DNA of 64,000 nucleotides from Gadus chalcogrammus (Eukaryota > Chordata > Actinopteri > Gadiformes > Gadidae), in NCBI RefSeq assembly GCF_026213295.1, contig NC_079415.1, positions 32,568,125 through 32,632,124 of the forward strand. The letters are read 5' to 3'. Position numbers and translations under genes: made by a program. This document shows, in pieces, positions 35,254-47,400 of the stretch (position 1 is its first letter; each line of letters begins with the position of its first letter). The notes under the pieces are model-generated. The model did not search any database and was not told the DNA's origin. It worked only from the letters and a program-made list of their open reading frames with translations.

Positions 35254-37240
35254 TGTTGTGAACTTTAACCCCTCCTCCCTCATGGCGGGGCTGAACCGCC
35301 CTGGAAAGGGCAAACACAGCGGCGGTCGGTTTCTCTTACGTCTTCACAGCCGCTCGTTAAACAGCAGGATGCTACGATGCTAAGGCTACACGGTAAACAC
35401 AACGTTCTTCCTCCCCTGGGAGTCTTCCGGTTTGAGTGCTGGCTTATGTGATTGGCTGCCGCAGCGTGACGTCGGGTTGCGTCTCTCAAAAAGTTTAATC
35501 GGATTACATTTTTCTCCTCGCTCAAACGCAAGACCCCCATTTCCGAACGGGCGTTTTCGCCGCAACACCTGATTCCGTGTGATAGGGCCTAGGGCTACGA
35601 GTTGCTGCTAGATTGTCTCGCTTTGCCGACTAACACCACTGCACACATAGAGTTGCTTTATTCCGATCGTTTTGACAGTTGGTTTTTGGACGATTTTAGA
35701 ATTATTAAAAAATGTGTGTCAATTGTTTCTCAAATAAACATCGGAGAAAATCGTGCGTAAAAAAATATTAATATTCCCGAGAAGATAGTCACTGGTATTT
35801 TTCTCTTTTTTTGACCAAACGTCAGGAATAAACAAATTATTTTCTGATAACTGTAGTCGAGAAAGAAATAACCATAATACGAGAAGACGCGTGCGATCCC
35901 GTGAAAACGAACAGAATGTATAAAAAGAAATGGGCCAATGAGAAAAGACATTTTGTAAGCGTACAAAAGGAGATCACTAGCGAGGTACACCAAAGCAAAG
36001 AGGATGGGCTGGATTGCTTTAGAGAACTCTTCAGCCTCGATTAGAAGGCCTATTCATCTGGGTTTAGCCTAGCCACTATGATGTCATTAATATATTAATG
36101 TTTCCGGGGTTTTCTCCCTTACATATCGATTAAAATCGGTGCCATTTCTTGATTTTTACAAGATTCATTTAAAAATAAACCAATCTTTGAATCGTGCACT
36201 TATTCAACATCTATTAAGGGTATTTCTTTTTTTTTGGTGTGAGATATGCAACCATCCCTGAAGAACAGAAACAATAAATTAAATGTTATGTTTTCACAAG
36301 ATTGTTTTTTTTCCTTTCTCTGTCCTACTCATCAGAGCTTAACAAGAATAATTTGCCTGAAAGAAGAACAGATTCATATTTTTCTACACTTAAGCCCAGT
36401 GCAGAGTATGAGGTCTGGGGAAAAAAATATGTCTTTGCCCTGAAAGGGGTTTTAAAAGCATAGCAGATATTTTGATATTGGTTCACTCTCTTCTCTAAAC
36501 AAAAGCATCGAAACAATCGTAGATCGAACAATCTAGTTCCACAAATCCGTTTTTTTCTCTTATTTTTGTGGTGTGTGGGGGGGGAGGGGGGAGGGGGGGG
36601 GTTGCACAGGCCTGTAGTCCAAGTCTGAATCTGTCGCACCTTCAAGAAAACCACATAAAATAAAATAAAAAACTTAAGTCTGGAGTTTTTCAAGTGAGCA
36701 CCGTTGGCCCTTCTGAAGCTGATCTTGTACTCTGTATTCTTAACGAAATGTAAATACGTTAACCTAGACCGTGCAATAAATGACACGGAGACGATTGAGC
36801 CATATGCATAAAAAACAAACTGGAAAAAAACACGAAAATATTGGTCGTAATCTTACACGCAAACGTCTCCCGAAGGAAGAATCTTCTCATCTAAAATTGA
36901 GGTACACTTTCTGAACAAGTGGTCAAAAGTCACAGACGTCCTTGCAGTCCCCAACGTACTTTTCCAATCTGAAGGGGTGTACGAATAGAGTGGATCACAT
37001 TTTTATCGATTACTTCAATTGAACAATTATTTTGGTACGGTGCGGGGAGCTTCCCCATTGACGAGGGCGTTGTCGTTGACGAGGGTGTTGTCGTTGACGA
37101 CGGCGACGACAGCGCTGACGAAGATATCTGATTCACGACGACGTAACAGAGCACAGATCAGTGGCAGGCACTTTCACCTCCTTCTCGTAAGACGCCCGCG
37201 AGGTCCATGATTTTCTATGATGTATCTGCTATGTTGATTA

Positions 37241-37246
37241 AATAAA
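37241..37246 (+). terminator. Alternative distal poly(A) signal AATAAA
   Basis: GATTAAATAAAGATACTG followed by TTAATAAAATC and an A run at about 37270 looks like the end of a transcript. It could be the distal end of il1rapl1 or of another transcription unit. Confidence 0.35.
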
Positions 37247-37670
37247 GATACTGTTGTTATTAATAAAATCAAAAAAAAACACAGAGATAAAGGGTCACGA
37301 CTTTCCTTTGAGTGCGTCTTTTGCGTGACTGACTGTTGTATTACTGCCTATGTTTTTTTGTGTGTTTCTGTGTGTTTATTTGCACGTGGGGATGCACACA
37401 TGAGTGTGCATTCGCTCATTGTGCATGTTGAGTCTGTGTATGTTTATTATTAGTGTGTGGCTTTGCATGTATGTATAGTATGTGCGTGTATTCTTAGCAC
37501 GTGTGTGTTTGTGCATGGATGTGTGTATTTTTGTTTGCGTGTGTGAGCCTCTACCACCGATTGTATTTGTGCATGGGCAGCATATATATATATATATTAA
37601 TGTGCAGACAAAAAACGCCACCCAGAGCACTTTGTTTACAGAGTTGCCAGTTCAGAACGCTGACTAGGCC

Positions 37671-37676
<6 letters not shown>

Positions 37677-37719
<43 letters not shown>

Positions 37720-37725
37720 TACTCT

Positions 37726-37756
<31 letters not shown>

Positions 37757-37805
37757 CTCTTATTCTCTATATACCACTCTATATCTCTCACTCTCTCTCT
37801 CTTGC
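37677..37805. repeat. (CT)n-rich microsatellite
   Basis: CT runs with CACTCTTA and TATACCA interruptions. Confidence 0.95.
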
Positions 37806-37957
37806 TCTCTCACTCCCCCCACCCCCCAAGGTAAAATAGTAACTATTGTAGGTTAAATATTAGGTACCTACCCCTGGTAAAACTTGAGAGAGAGAGAGAG
37901 AGAGTTTGTAGTCCAGTCTAGACTCAGAACCCACATGTGCCATTAGGTCACACCATA

Positions 37958-38242
37958 TGTGATATTATGCCACCAGGTGTGAGTGTGATCAGCCATTACA
38001 AGCCGTTTGGAGATCTGCATTTTCCTGTGTTTAAGTGACATCCAAAGTGGCCGAGTCCACCGAGATGATAAACAACATGTGCTAATGCCACTGGGTAGCT
38101 TGGTGGACTGATCCATCCAGCGTACATCTAGGTGGACACGCCAACTTGTGATGTCACTAAAACACAGGAAAAGGCAGATTTTGAAATGGCTTGCAATGGC
38201 TAATTACACACACACCCGGTGACATAATATCACCCCTTTAAC
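37958..38242 (-). mobile_element. MITE family copy 2 (reverse orientation)
   Basis: Left end GTGATATTATGCCACC-AGGTGTGAGTGTGATCAGCC; right end GGCTAATTACACACACACCC-GGTGACATAATATCACCCCTTTAA. The termini are reverse-complementary and the core (CAGCGTACATCTAGGTGG) is the reverse complement of that in the copies at 16044 and 62492. The right end abuts TTAA. Confidence 0.82.
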
Positions 38243-38329
38243 GCACGTCTTGTGAACGTGGACAGACAGACAGAAGGGAGGACAATCAAGAAGACGACCA
38301 GCCCGGTGTGGGGAACACAACATGACTCC

Positions 38330-38495
38330 TAAACAGGGAGGGCGTGAGGCTGGAAGGTTTGACTCCCTGGTCGAAGGTACCGGGTTCGATTCTTACCGCG
38401 TCCTTGAGAACGTCGCCTCACTCGGCTAATCCCCCCCGTGTCTGAAATAATCGCAAGTCGCTTAGGATAAAAAGTGTGCTAAATGACACACAAAT
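38330..38495 (+). mobile_element. tRNA-derived SINE
   Basis: Head GGCTGGAAGGTTTGACTCCC and GTACCGGGTTCGATTCTTAC with a B box; body GTCCTTGAGAACGTCGCCTC and CGGCTAATCCC; tail CGCAAGTCGCTTAGGATAAA then GTGTGCTAAATGACAC. This is the general layout of abundant fish tRNA-SINEs. Confidence 0.75.
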
Positions 38496-38884
38496 ACGTA
38501 AAGCCTGAGTGGAGCTGCCATCCATCCCATAATGCAATCCAAGCAAATGGCCCATTGGAATCAATCAGAGCAATAGTTGTTGGCCGGCGTTTTTTTAATT
38601 AAGAGGCTGCTGCTGAAAGAGTCCACAAGAGGGGATAAAACAGGCCTTGAATCCGTCTCGTTGAAGCTGATGATTGCTGGTGAAGATGGAGATGGAGCAG
38701 TCCTCCTGTGCACGATTTGCTCGTTCATCCCTTCCTCTCGTCCGAACCGACGCTGGGTTTAGGAAACAGGGGAAGTATTGGGGAATGGGGTAGTCTCGTT
38801 GGGCTCTGTTGCCAAACTTTTGAACACGTTTTTTTTCTTGTTGCTGGGTATTTGGAATGAAAGACGTTTTTGCCTGATTAAGTA

Positions 38885-39195
38885 AAGAAAGGGAGATTGA
38901 AACGAGGAGAGAGAGAGAGAAAGGAGAAGAGAGAGAACGGAGGAGAGGAGAAAAGCGAGGCGAGAAAGAGACAGAGAGATTGACAGGAGGAGAGAAAAGA
39001 GGAGAGAGAAAGAGAAAATAAGAGAGATAGACAGAGAGACGGATGGGGGGGAATAAAAGGAGCGCAAGCGTGAGAGAAGGGGTGAGAATGAGAGCGAAGA
39101 GAGATAATTGGAGAGAGAAAATTAGAAGGGAGAAAATTAAAGAGACTCATTCGGCCCCACTGAGAGACAGAGAGAGAGAGAGAGAGATGGAGGGA
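38885..39195. repeat. GA-rich low-complexity block
   Basis: GAGAGA-type purine sequence with irregular breaks. The 100-150 residue Ser/Leu frames on the - strand are artefacts. Confidence 0.85.
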
Positions 39196-39796
39196 GGAAG
39201 GGAGACAGCTAATCTGTGGTGAGGGACAGGAGAGGGTAAAAGGGGAATGGGGAGTGTGCCTGCCTACACAGCCTTCCTGGTTCCTGTTAAACCGCTGGAC
39301 CGTCTGGACGTTTGACAAACGAGACGACCACCCACCCATCCATAAACCCGGACCCCATCAGACCCCGTCTTAATCATGCGGGATTTGAAGGGCTTATTGA
39401 CGGCGGCGCTACGGCCAGCGGAGCAATCGATTCCATAACGCTACACTTGATTTATCCCAACAAGGACACTAAATGTCCTCCGTGTCTGTGGGAATGCGTG
39501 CTCATGATATTTAACACTTAGGCAAAGGATATAGGTCACATCTCGTTTGGGATCTAATTGGTACGATTGTTTTAGTGTCGGAGGTTCACGGATCTTCAAT
39601 TTAGTTATTGACCTGAGACCAGCTAGACGCTGTTATTGGCGAGCTCAGAGGAGGTGAACCCATTCGAAGGGAAATGCTGCCATCTGCTGTCGAGATGAAC
39701 ACATCACGGCATGATGGAGAGGGTTTATCGTTTTCCCTTTTTCTCTTCCTACCTCGACCCCGCTGTCACCGTTGACGTCTTCATCATTGTTCAGAT
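39196..39796. other. Unique DNA left of the satellite array
   Basis: No exon seen. At 39793-39802 GTTCAGATCCC resembles the B-box end of the tRNA-like module found inside the array, so the array's left border may be the remnant of such a module. Confidence 0.5.
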
Positions 39797-42449
39797 CCCT
39801 ATCAAAAACGTAGACAGGGGTACCACTGTTGTTTTTTATTTGTCAACATGGAAAAAAACATGAGAGGTAACTCGTTTTTTATCGGCCTTCTTGAAATAAA
39901 CATAAGGGGTAACACTGTCAATATTTATGAAATAAAACATAGGTGGTAGCACTGTTGTTTTTCTTTGGTCGTCATGAAAAAACATAAGGGGTAACACTGT
40001 TGTATTTTTATTGGTCCTCATGAAATAAAACATAAGGGGCAACACTGTCGTTTTTTATTGGTCGTCATGAAAAAACATAAGGGGTAACACTGTTGTTTTT
40101 TTATTGGTCCTCATGAAAAAAAGCATAAGGGGTAACACTGTTGTTTTTTATTGGTCGTCATGATAAAAAAACACAAGGGGTAACACTGTTGTTTTTTATT
40201 GGTCGTCATGAAAAAAAGCATAAGGGGTAACACTGTTGTTTTTTATTGGTCGTCATGATAAAAAAACACAAGGGGTAACACTGTTGTTTTTTTATTGGTC
40301 ATCATGAAAAAAAGCATAAGGGGTAACACTGTTGTTTTTTATTGGTCGTCATGATAAAAAAACACAAGGGGTAACACTGTTGTTTTTTATTGGTCGTCAT
40401 GAAAAAACATAAGGGGTAACACTCTTGTTTTTTTATTGGTCATCATGAAAAAAAGCATAAGGGGTAACACTGTTGTTTTTTATTGGTCGTCATGAAAAAA
40501 AACACAAGGGGTAACACTGTTGTTTTTTATTGGTCGTCATGAGAAAAAACATAAGGGGTAACACTGTTGTTTTTCATTGGTCGTCATGAAAAAAAACACA
40601 AGGGGTAACACTGTCGTTTTTTATTGGTCGTCATGAGAAAAAACACAACGGGCAACACTGTTGTTTTTTATTGGTCGTCATGAGAAAAAACATAAGGGGT
40701 AACACTGTTGTTTTTTATTGGTCGTCATGAAAAAATACACAAGGGGTAACACTGTCGTTTTTTATTGGTCGTCATGAAAAATAACATAAGGGGTAACACT
40801 GTTGTTTTTCTTTGGTCGTCATGAAAAAAAACACAAGGGGTAACATTGTCGTTTTTTATCGGCCGTCATGAAAAAAAACACAAGGGGTAACACTGTCGAT
40901 ATTTATCAAATAAAACATAGGGGGTAACACTGTTGTCTTTGTCAAATAAAACATAAGGGTAACACTGTTGTTTTTCTTTGGTCGTCATGAAAAAAAAAAA
41001 AAGGGGTAACACTGTCTTTTTTTATTGGTCGTCATGAAAAAACATAATCGGTAACACTGTCGTTTTTTATTGGTCGTCATGAATAAAAACATAAGGGGTA
41101 ACACTGTTGTCTTTGTCAAATAAAACATAAGGGGCAACACTGTCGTTTTTTATTGGTCGTCATGAAAAAACATAAGGGGTAACACTGTTGTTTTTTTATT
41201 GGTCATCATGAAAAAAAGCATAAGGGGTAACACTGTTGTTTTTTATTGGTCGTCATGATAAAAAAACACAAGGGGTAACACTGTTGTTTTTTATTGGTCG
41301 TCATGAAAAAAAACACAAGGGGTAACACTCGTTTTTTATTGGTCGTCATGAGAAAAAACACAAGGGGCAACACTGTTGTTTTTTATTGGTCGTCATGAGA
41401 AAAAACATAAGGGGTAACACTGTTGTTTTTTATTGGTCGTCATGAAAAAAAACACAAGGGGTAACACTGTCGTTTTTTATTGGTCGTCATGAAAAATAAC
41501 ATAAGGGGTAACACTGTTGTTTTTCTTTGGTCGTCATGAAAAAAAACATAAGGGGTAACACTGTCGTTTTTTATTGGTCGTCATGAAAAAAAACACAAGG
41601 GGTAACATTGTCGTTTTTTATTGGCCGTCATGAAAAAAAACACAAGGGGTAACACTGTCGATATTTATCAAATAAAACATAGGGGGTAACACTGTTGTCT
41701 TTGTCAAATAAAACATAAGGGGTAACACTGTTGTTTTTTATTGGACGTCACGAAAAAAAACATAAGGGGTAACACTGTCGTTTTTTTATTGGTCGTCATG
41801 AGAAAAAACACAAGGGGCAACACTGTTGTTTTTTATTGGTCGTCATGAAAAAAAACATAAGGGGGAACACTGTCGTTTTTTATTGGTCGTCATGAAAAAA
41901 AACACAAGGGGTAACATTGTCGTTTTTTATCGGCCGTCATGAAAAAAAACACAAGGGGTAACACTGTCGATATTTATCAAATAAAACATAGGGGGTAACA
42001 CTGTTGTCTTTGTCAAATAAAACATAAGGGGTAACACTGTTGTTTTTTATTGGACGTCACGAAAAAAAACATAAGGGGTAACACTGTCGTTTTTTTATTG
42101 GTCGTCATGATAAAAAATAACATATGGGGTAACACTGTTGTTTTTCTTTGGTCGTCATGAAAAAAAACATGAGGGGTAACACTGTCGTTTTTTATTGGTC
42201 GTCACGAAAAAAAAACATAAGGGGTAACACTGTCGTTTTTTATTGGTCGTCATGAAAAATAACATAAGGGGTAACACTGTTGTTTTTCTTTGCTCGTCAT
42301 GAAAAAAAACACAAGGGGTAGCATTGTCGTTTTTTATTGGTCATCATGAGAAAAAACACAAGGGGTAACACTGTTGTCTTTGTCAAATAAAACATATGGG
42401 GTAACACTGTCGTTTTTTATTGGTCTTCATGAAAAAAAACATAAGGGAA

Positions 42450-42895
42450 ATAACAGAAATACAGACACACATTTTAACGTCATGTATATCCTCTTTATTG
42501 ATGATTAATTATTGTGCATTGTCATCGCCTCAGTGGTGCAGTGGAGTGCACTGTGCCTAACCCACTGGAGAGCGTGGCTCAATTTCTGTGGAAAACACAA
42601 TATCGTTAATTTTAAACTTAAAGCTATCATGTCTGTTGTCATATATAACCTCAGACATAAACAAAATCTAAATCTCAGTGGGAAGTGGAGAGAGCTGTGA
42701 GTTAAGCCCCTGGAGACCGGGGTTCAAGTCCAGTTGATGTCCTCCGATGGAAGACTCTAAATTCTATTTCATGCAAATTATAAAGTCAAGTATAACCATT
42801 GTTGTGTTTATATTAGGTGTCTTGATGGTGCATTGATAAGTTCGGAGGTTAACACTCTAAACAGCTCAGGTTCGGATCCCTGCAAAAACGTTGAC
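42450..42895 (+). repeat. tRNA-like module block 1 inside the satellite
   Basis: Unique-looking DNA with three tRNA-like modules: GCCTCAGTGGTGCAGTGGAG... (about 42530), AGTGGAGAGAGCTGTGAG... with B box GGTTCAAGTCC at 42721-42731, and TCTTGATGGTGCATTG... with B box GGTTCGGATCC at 42869-42879. Module spacing is about 147 bp. It leads straight into the satellite through GCAAAAACGTTGACAGGGGT. The same sequence recurs at 44015-44460 and, reversed and diverged, at 57430-58220. Confidence 0.85.
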
Positions 42896-44014
42896 AGGGG
42901 TACCACGGTTATATTTTATTGGTAAACATGGGGGGTAACACTGTTGTTTTTTATTGGTTGTCACGAAAAAAAACATAAGGGGTAACACTGTTGTCGTCAT
43001 GAAAAAAAACATAAGGGGTAACACTGTAGTTTTTTATTGGACGTCATGAAGAAAAACATAATCGGTAACACTGTCGTTTTTTATTGGTCGTCATTAATAA
43101 AAACATAAGGGGTAACACTGTTGTCTTTGTCAAATAAAACATAAGGGGCAACACTGTTCTTTTTTATTGGTCGTCATGAGAAAAAACAAAAGGGGTAACA
43201 CTGTTGTTTTTTTATTGGTCATCATGAAAAAAAGCATAAGGGGTAACACTGTTGTTTTTTATTGGTCGTCATGAAAAAAAACACAAGGGGTAACACTGTC
43301 GTTTTTTATTGGTCGTCATGAGAAAAAACACAAGGGGTAACACTGTTGTTTTTTATTGGTCGTCATGAGAAAAAACATAAGGGGTAACACTGTCGTTTTT
43401 TATTGGTCGTCATGAAAAATAACATAAGGGGTAACACTGTTGTTTTTCTTTGGTCGTCATGAAAAAAAACATAAGGGGTAACACTGTCGTTTTTTATTGG
43501 TCGTCATGAAAAAAAACACAAGGGGTAACATTGTCGTTTTTTATCGGCCGTCATGAAAAAAAACACAAGGGGTAACACTGTCGATATTTATCAAATAAAA
43601 CATAGGGGGTAACACTGTTGTCTTTGTCAAATAAAACATAAGGGGTAACACTGTTGTTTTTTATTGGACGTCACGAAAAAAAACATAAGGGGTAACACTG
43701 TCGTTTTTTATTGTTCGTCATGATGAAAAATAACATAAGGGGTAACACTGTTGTTTATCTTGGGTCGTCATGAAAAAAAACATAAGGGGTAACACTGTCG
43801 TTTTTTATTGGTCGTCACGAAAAAAAAACATAAGGGGTAACACTGTCGTTTTTTTATTGGTCGTCCTGAAAAAAAACAAGGGGTAGCACTGTCGTTTTTT
43901 ATTGGTCATCATGAGAAAAAACACAAGGGGTAACACTGTTGTCTTTGTCAAATAAAACATAAGGGGTAACACTGTCGTTTTTTATTGGTCTTCATGAAAA
44001 AAAACATAAGGGAA

Positions 44015-44460
44015 ATAACAGAAATACAGACACACATTTTAACGTCATGTATATCCTCTTCATTGATGATTAATTATTGTACATTGTCTTCGCCTCAGTG
44101 GTGCAGTGGAGTGCACTCTGCCTAACCCACTGGAGAGCGTGGCTCAATTTCTGTGGAAAACACAATATCGTTAATTTTAAACTTAAAGCTATCATGTCTG
44201 TTGTCATATATAACCTCAGACATAAACAAAATCTAAATCTCAGTGGGAATTGGAGAGAGCTGTGAGTTAAGCCCCTGGAGACCGGGGTTCAAGTTCAGTT
44301 GATGTCCTCCGATGGAAGACTTCAAATTCTATTTCATGCAAATTATAAAGTCAAGTATAACCATTGTGATATTAATATCAGGTGTCTTGATGGTGCATTG
44401 ATAAGTTCGGAGGTTAACACTCTAAACAGCTCAGGTTCGGATCCCCGCAAAAACGTCGAC
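44015..44460 (+). repeat. tRNA-like module block 2 inside the satellite
   Basis: Nearly identical to 42450-42895, offset by about 1565 bases (the small frames at 42512 and 44077 differ at only a few residues). Differences include GTTGTGTTT/GTGATATTAA near 44365 and B box GGTTCAAGTTC (44286-44296). The high identity implies a recent segmental duplication or gene conversion of block plus adjoining satellite. Confidence 0.9.
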
Positions 44461-47400
44461 AGGGGTACCACGGTTGTATTTTATTGGTAAACATGGGGGG
44501 TAACACTGTTGTTTTTCTTTGGTCGTCATGAAAAAAAACATAAGGGGTAACACTGTCATTTTTAATAGGTCGTCATGAAAAAAAACATAAGGGGTAACAC
44601 TGTAGTTTTTTATTGGTCGTCATGAAGAAAAACACAAGGGGTAACACTGTCGTCTTTATCAAATGAAACATGAGGGGTAACACTGTCGTTTTTTATTGGT
44701 CGTCATGAAAAATAACATAAGGGGTAACACTGTTGTTTTTCTTTGATCGTCATGAAAAAAAACATAAGGGGTAACACTGTCGTTTTTTATTGGTCGTCAT
44801 GAAAAAAAACATAAGGGGTAACACTGTAGTTTTTTATTGGTCGTCATGAAAAAAAACATAAGGGGTAACACTGTAGTTTTTTATTGGTAGTCACGAAAAA
44901 AAACATAAGGGGTAACACTGTTGTCTTTGTCAAATAAAACATAAGGGGTAACACTGTCGTTTTTTATTGGTCGTCATGAAAAAACCATAAGGGGTAACAC
45001 TGTCATTTTTTATAGGTCGTCATGAAAAAAAACATAATCGGTAACACTGTCGTTTTTTATTGGTCGTCACGAAAAAAAACACTGTCGTCTTTGTCAAATA
45101 AAATATAAGGGGTTTTTAATCAGTCGTCATGAAAAAAACACAAGGGGTAACACAGTCGATTTATCAAATGAAACATGAGGGGTAACACTGTCGTAACACT
45201 GTTTTTTATTGGTAGTCATGAAAAAAAACACAAGGGGTAACACTGTTGTTTTTTATTGGTCGTCATGAGAAAAAACATAAGGGGTAACACTGTTGTTTTT
45301 TATTGGTCGTCATGAAAAAAAACATAAGGGGTAACACTGTTGTTTTTTATTGGTCGTCATGAAAAATAACATAACGGGTAACACTGTTGTTTTTCTTCTG
45401 TCGTCATGAAAAAAAACATAAGGGGTAACACTGTCGTTTTTTATTGGTCGTCACGAAAAAAAAACGTAAGGGGTAACACTGTCGTTTTTTATTGGTTGTC
45501 ACGAAAAAAAACATAAGGGGTAACACTGTCGTCTTTGTCAAATAAAATATAAGGGGTAACACTGTCGTTTTTAATCAGTCGTCATGAAAAAAAACACAAG
45601 GGGTAACACTGTCGTTTTTATCAAATGAAACATGGTGGGTAACACTGTCGTTTTTTATTGGTCGTCATGAAAAAAAACATAAGGGGTAACACTGTTGTTT
45701 TTTTATTGGTCATCATGAAAAAAAGCATAAGGGGTAACACTGTTGTTTTTTATTGGTCGTCATGAAAAAAAACACAAGGGGTAACACTGTTGTTTTTTAT
45801 TGGTCGTCATGAGAAAAAACATAAGGGGTAACACTGTCGTTTTTTATTGGTCGTCATGAAAAATAACATAAGGGGTAACACTGTCGTCTTTGTCAAATAA
45901 AATATAAGGGGTAACACTGTCGTTTATAATCAGTCGTCATGAAAAAAAACACAAGGGGTAACACTGTCGTTTTTATCAAATGAAACATGAGGGGTAACAC
46001 TGTTGTTTTTTTATTGGTCATCATGAAAAAAAGCATAAGGGGTAACACTGTTGTTTTTTTATTGGTCATCATGAAAAAAAGCATAAGGGGTAACACCGTT
46101 GTTTTTTATTGGTCGTCATGAAAAAAAACACAAGGGGTAACACTGTTGTTTTTTATGGGTCGTCATGAGAAAAAAAATAAGGGGTAACACTGTTGTTTTT
46201 TATTGGTCGTCATGAAAAAAAACATAAGGGGTAACACTGTCGTTTTTTATTGGTCGTCATGAAAAATAACATAAGGGGTAACACTGTTGTTTTTCTTTGG
46301 TCGTCATGAAAAAAAACATAAGGGGTAACACTGTCGTTTTTTATTGGTCGTCATGAAAAAAAACACAAGGGGTAAAATTGTCGTTTTTTATCGGCCGTCA
46401 TGAAAAAAAACACAAGGGGTAACACTGTCGATATTTATCAAATAAAACATAGGGGGTAACACTGTCGTTTTTTATTGGTCGTCATGAGAAAAAACATAAG
46501 GGGTAACACTGTTGTTTTTTATTGGTCGTCATGAAAAAAACATAAGGGGTAACACTGTCGTTTTTTATTGGTCGTCATGAAAAATAACATAAGGGGTAAC
46601 ACTGTCGTCTTTGTCAAATAAAATATAAGGGGTAACACTGTCGTTTATAATCAGTCGTCATGAAAAAAAACACAAGGGGTAACACTGTCGTTTTTATCAA
46701 ATGAAACATGAGGGGTAACACTGTCGTTTTTTATTGGTCGTCATGAAAAAAAACATAAGGGGTAACACTGTTGTTTTTTTATTGGTCATCATGAAAAAAA
46801 GCATAAGGGGTAACACCGTTGTTTTTTATTGGTCGTCATGAAAAAAAACACAAGGGGTAACACTGTTGTTTTTTATGGGTCGCCATGAGAAAAAAAATAA
46901 GGGGTAACACTGTTGTTTTTTATTGGTCGTCATGAAAAAAAACATAACGGGTAACACTGTTGTTTTTCTTTGGTCGTCATGAAAAAAAACATAAGGGGTA
47001 ACACTGTCGTTTTTTATTGGTCGTCATGAAAAATAACATAAGGGGTAACACTGTCGTCTTTGTCAAATAAAATATAAGGGGTAACACTGTCGTTTATAAT
47101 CAGTCGTCATGAAAAAAAACACAAGGGGTAACACTGTCGTTTTTATCAAATGAAACATGAGGGGTAACACTGTTGTTTTTTTATTGGTCATCATGAAAAA
47201 AAGCATAAGGGGTAACACTGTTGTTTTTTTATTGGTCATCATGAAAAAAAGCATAAGGGGTAACACCGTTGTTTTTTATTGGTCGTCATGAAAAAAAACA
47301 CAAGGGGTAACACTGTTGTTTTTTATGGGTCGTCATGAGAAAAAAAATAAGGGGTAACACTGTTGTTTTTTATTGGTCGTCATGAAAAAAAACATAAGGG

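Larger units (their letters stand above)
33966..37957. other. Proximal intergenic or distal 3' UTR DNA
   Basis: Contains a (CT)n run at 34306-34377, CpG-rich DNA around 34800-35600, G-rich 36578-36600, a candidate poly(A) site at 37241, a second TG/CA-rich patch at 37370-37560, (TA)n at 37580-37597 and (CT)n at 37677-37805. No coding exon recognised. Confidence 0.6.

Noticed and set aside
34800..35600. CpG-island promoter of another gene
   Set aside because: CpG-rich with a perfect CRE, but no first-exon-like coding sequence, TATA or other initiation evidence; kept only as a low-confidence CRE.
42721..42879. Functional tRNA genes in the satellite blocks
   Set aside because: B boxes are good but no complete cloverleaf (acceptor stem and anticodon arm) could be paired by eye; treated as tRNA-derived repeats.
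45893..47266. Repeated 67-residue frames (MLPLMLFF...) in the satellite
   Set aside because: Arise only where adjacent monomers sum to a multiple of three; frames break within a few units and carry no start context.
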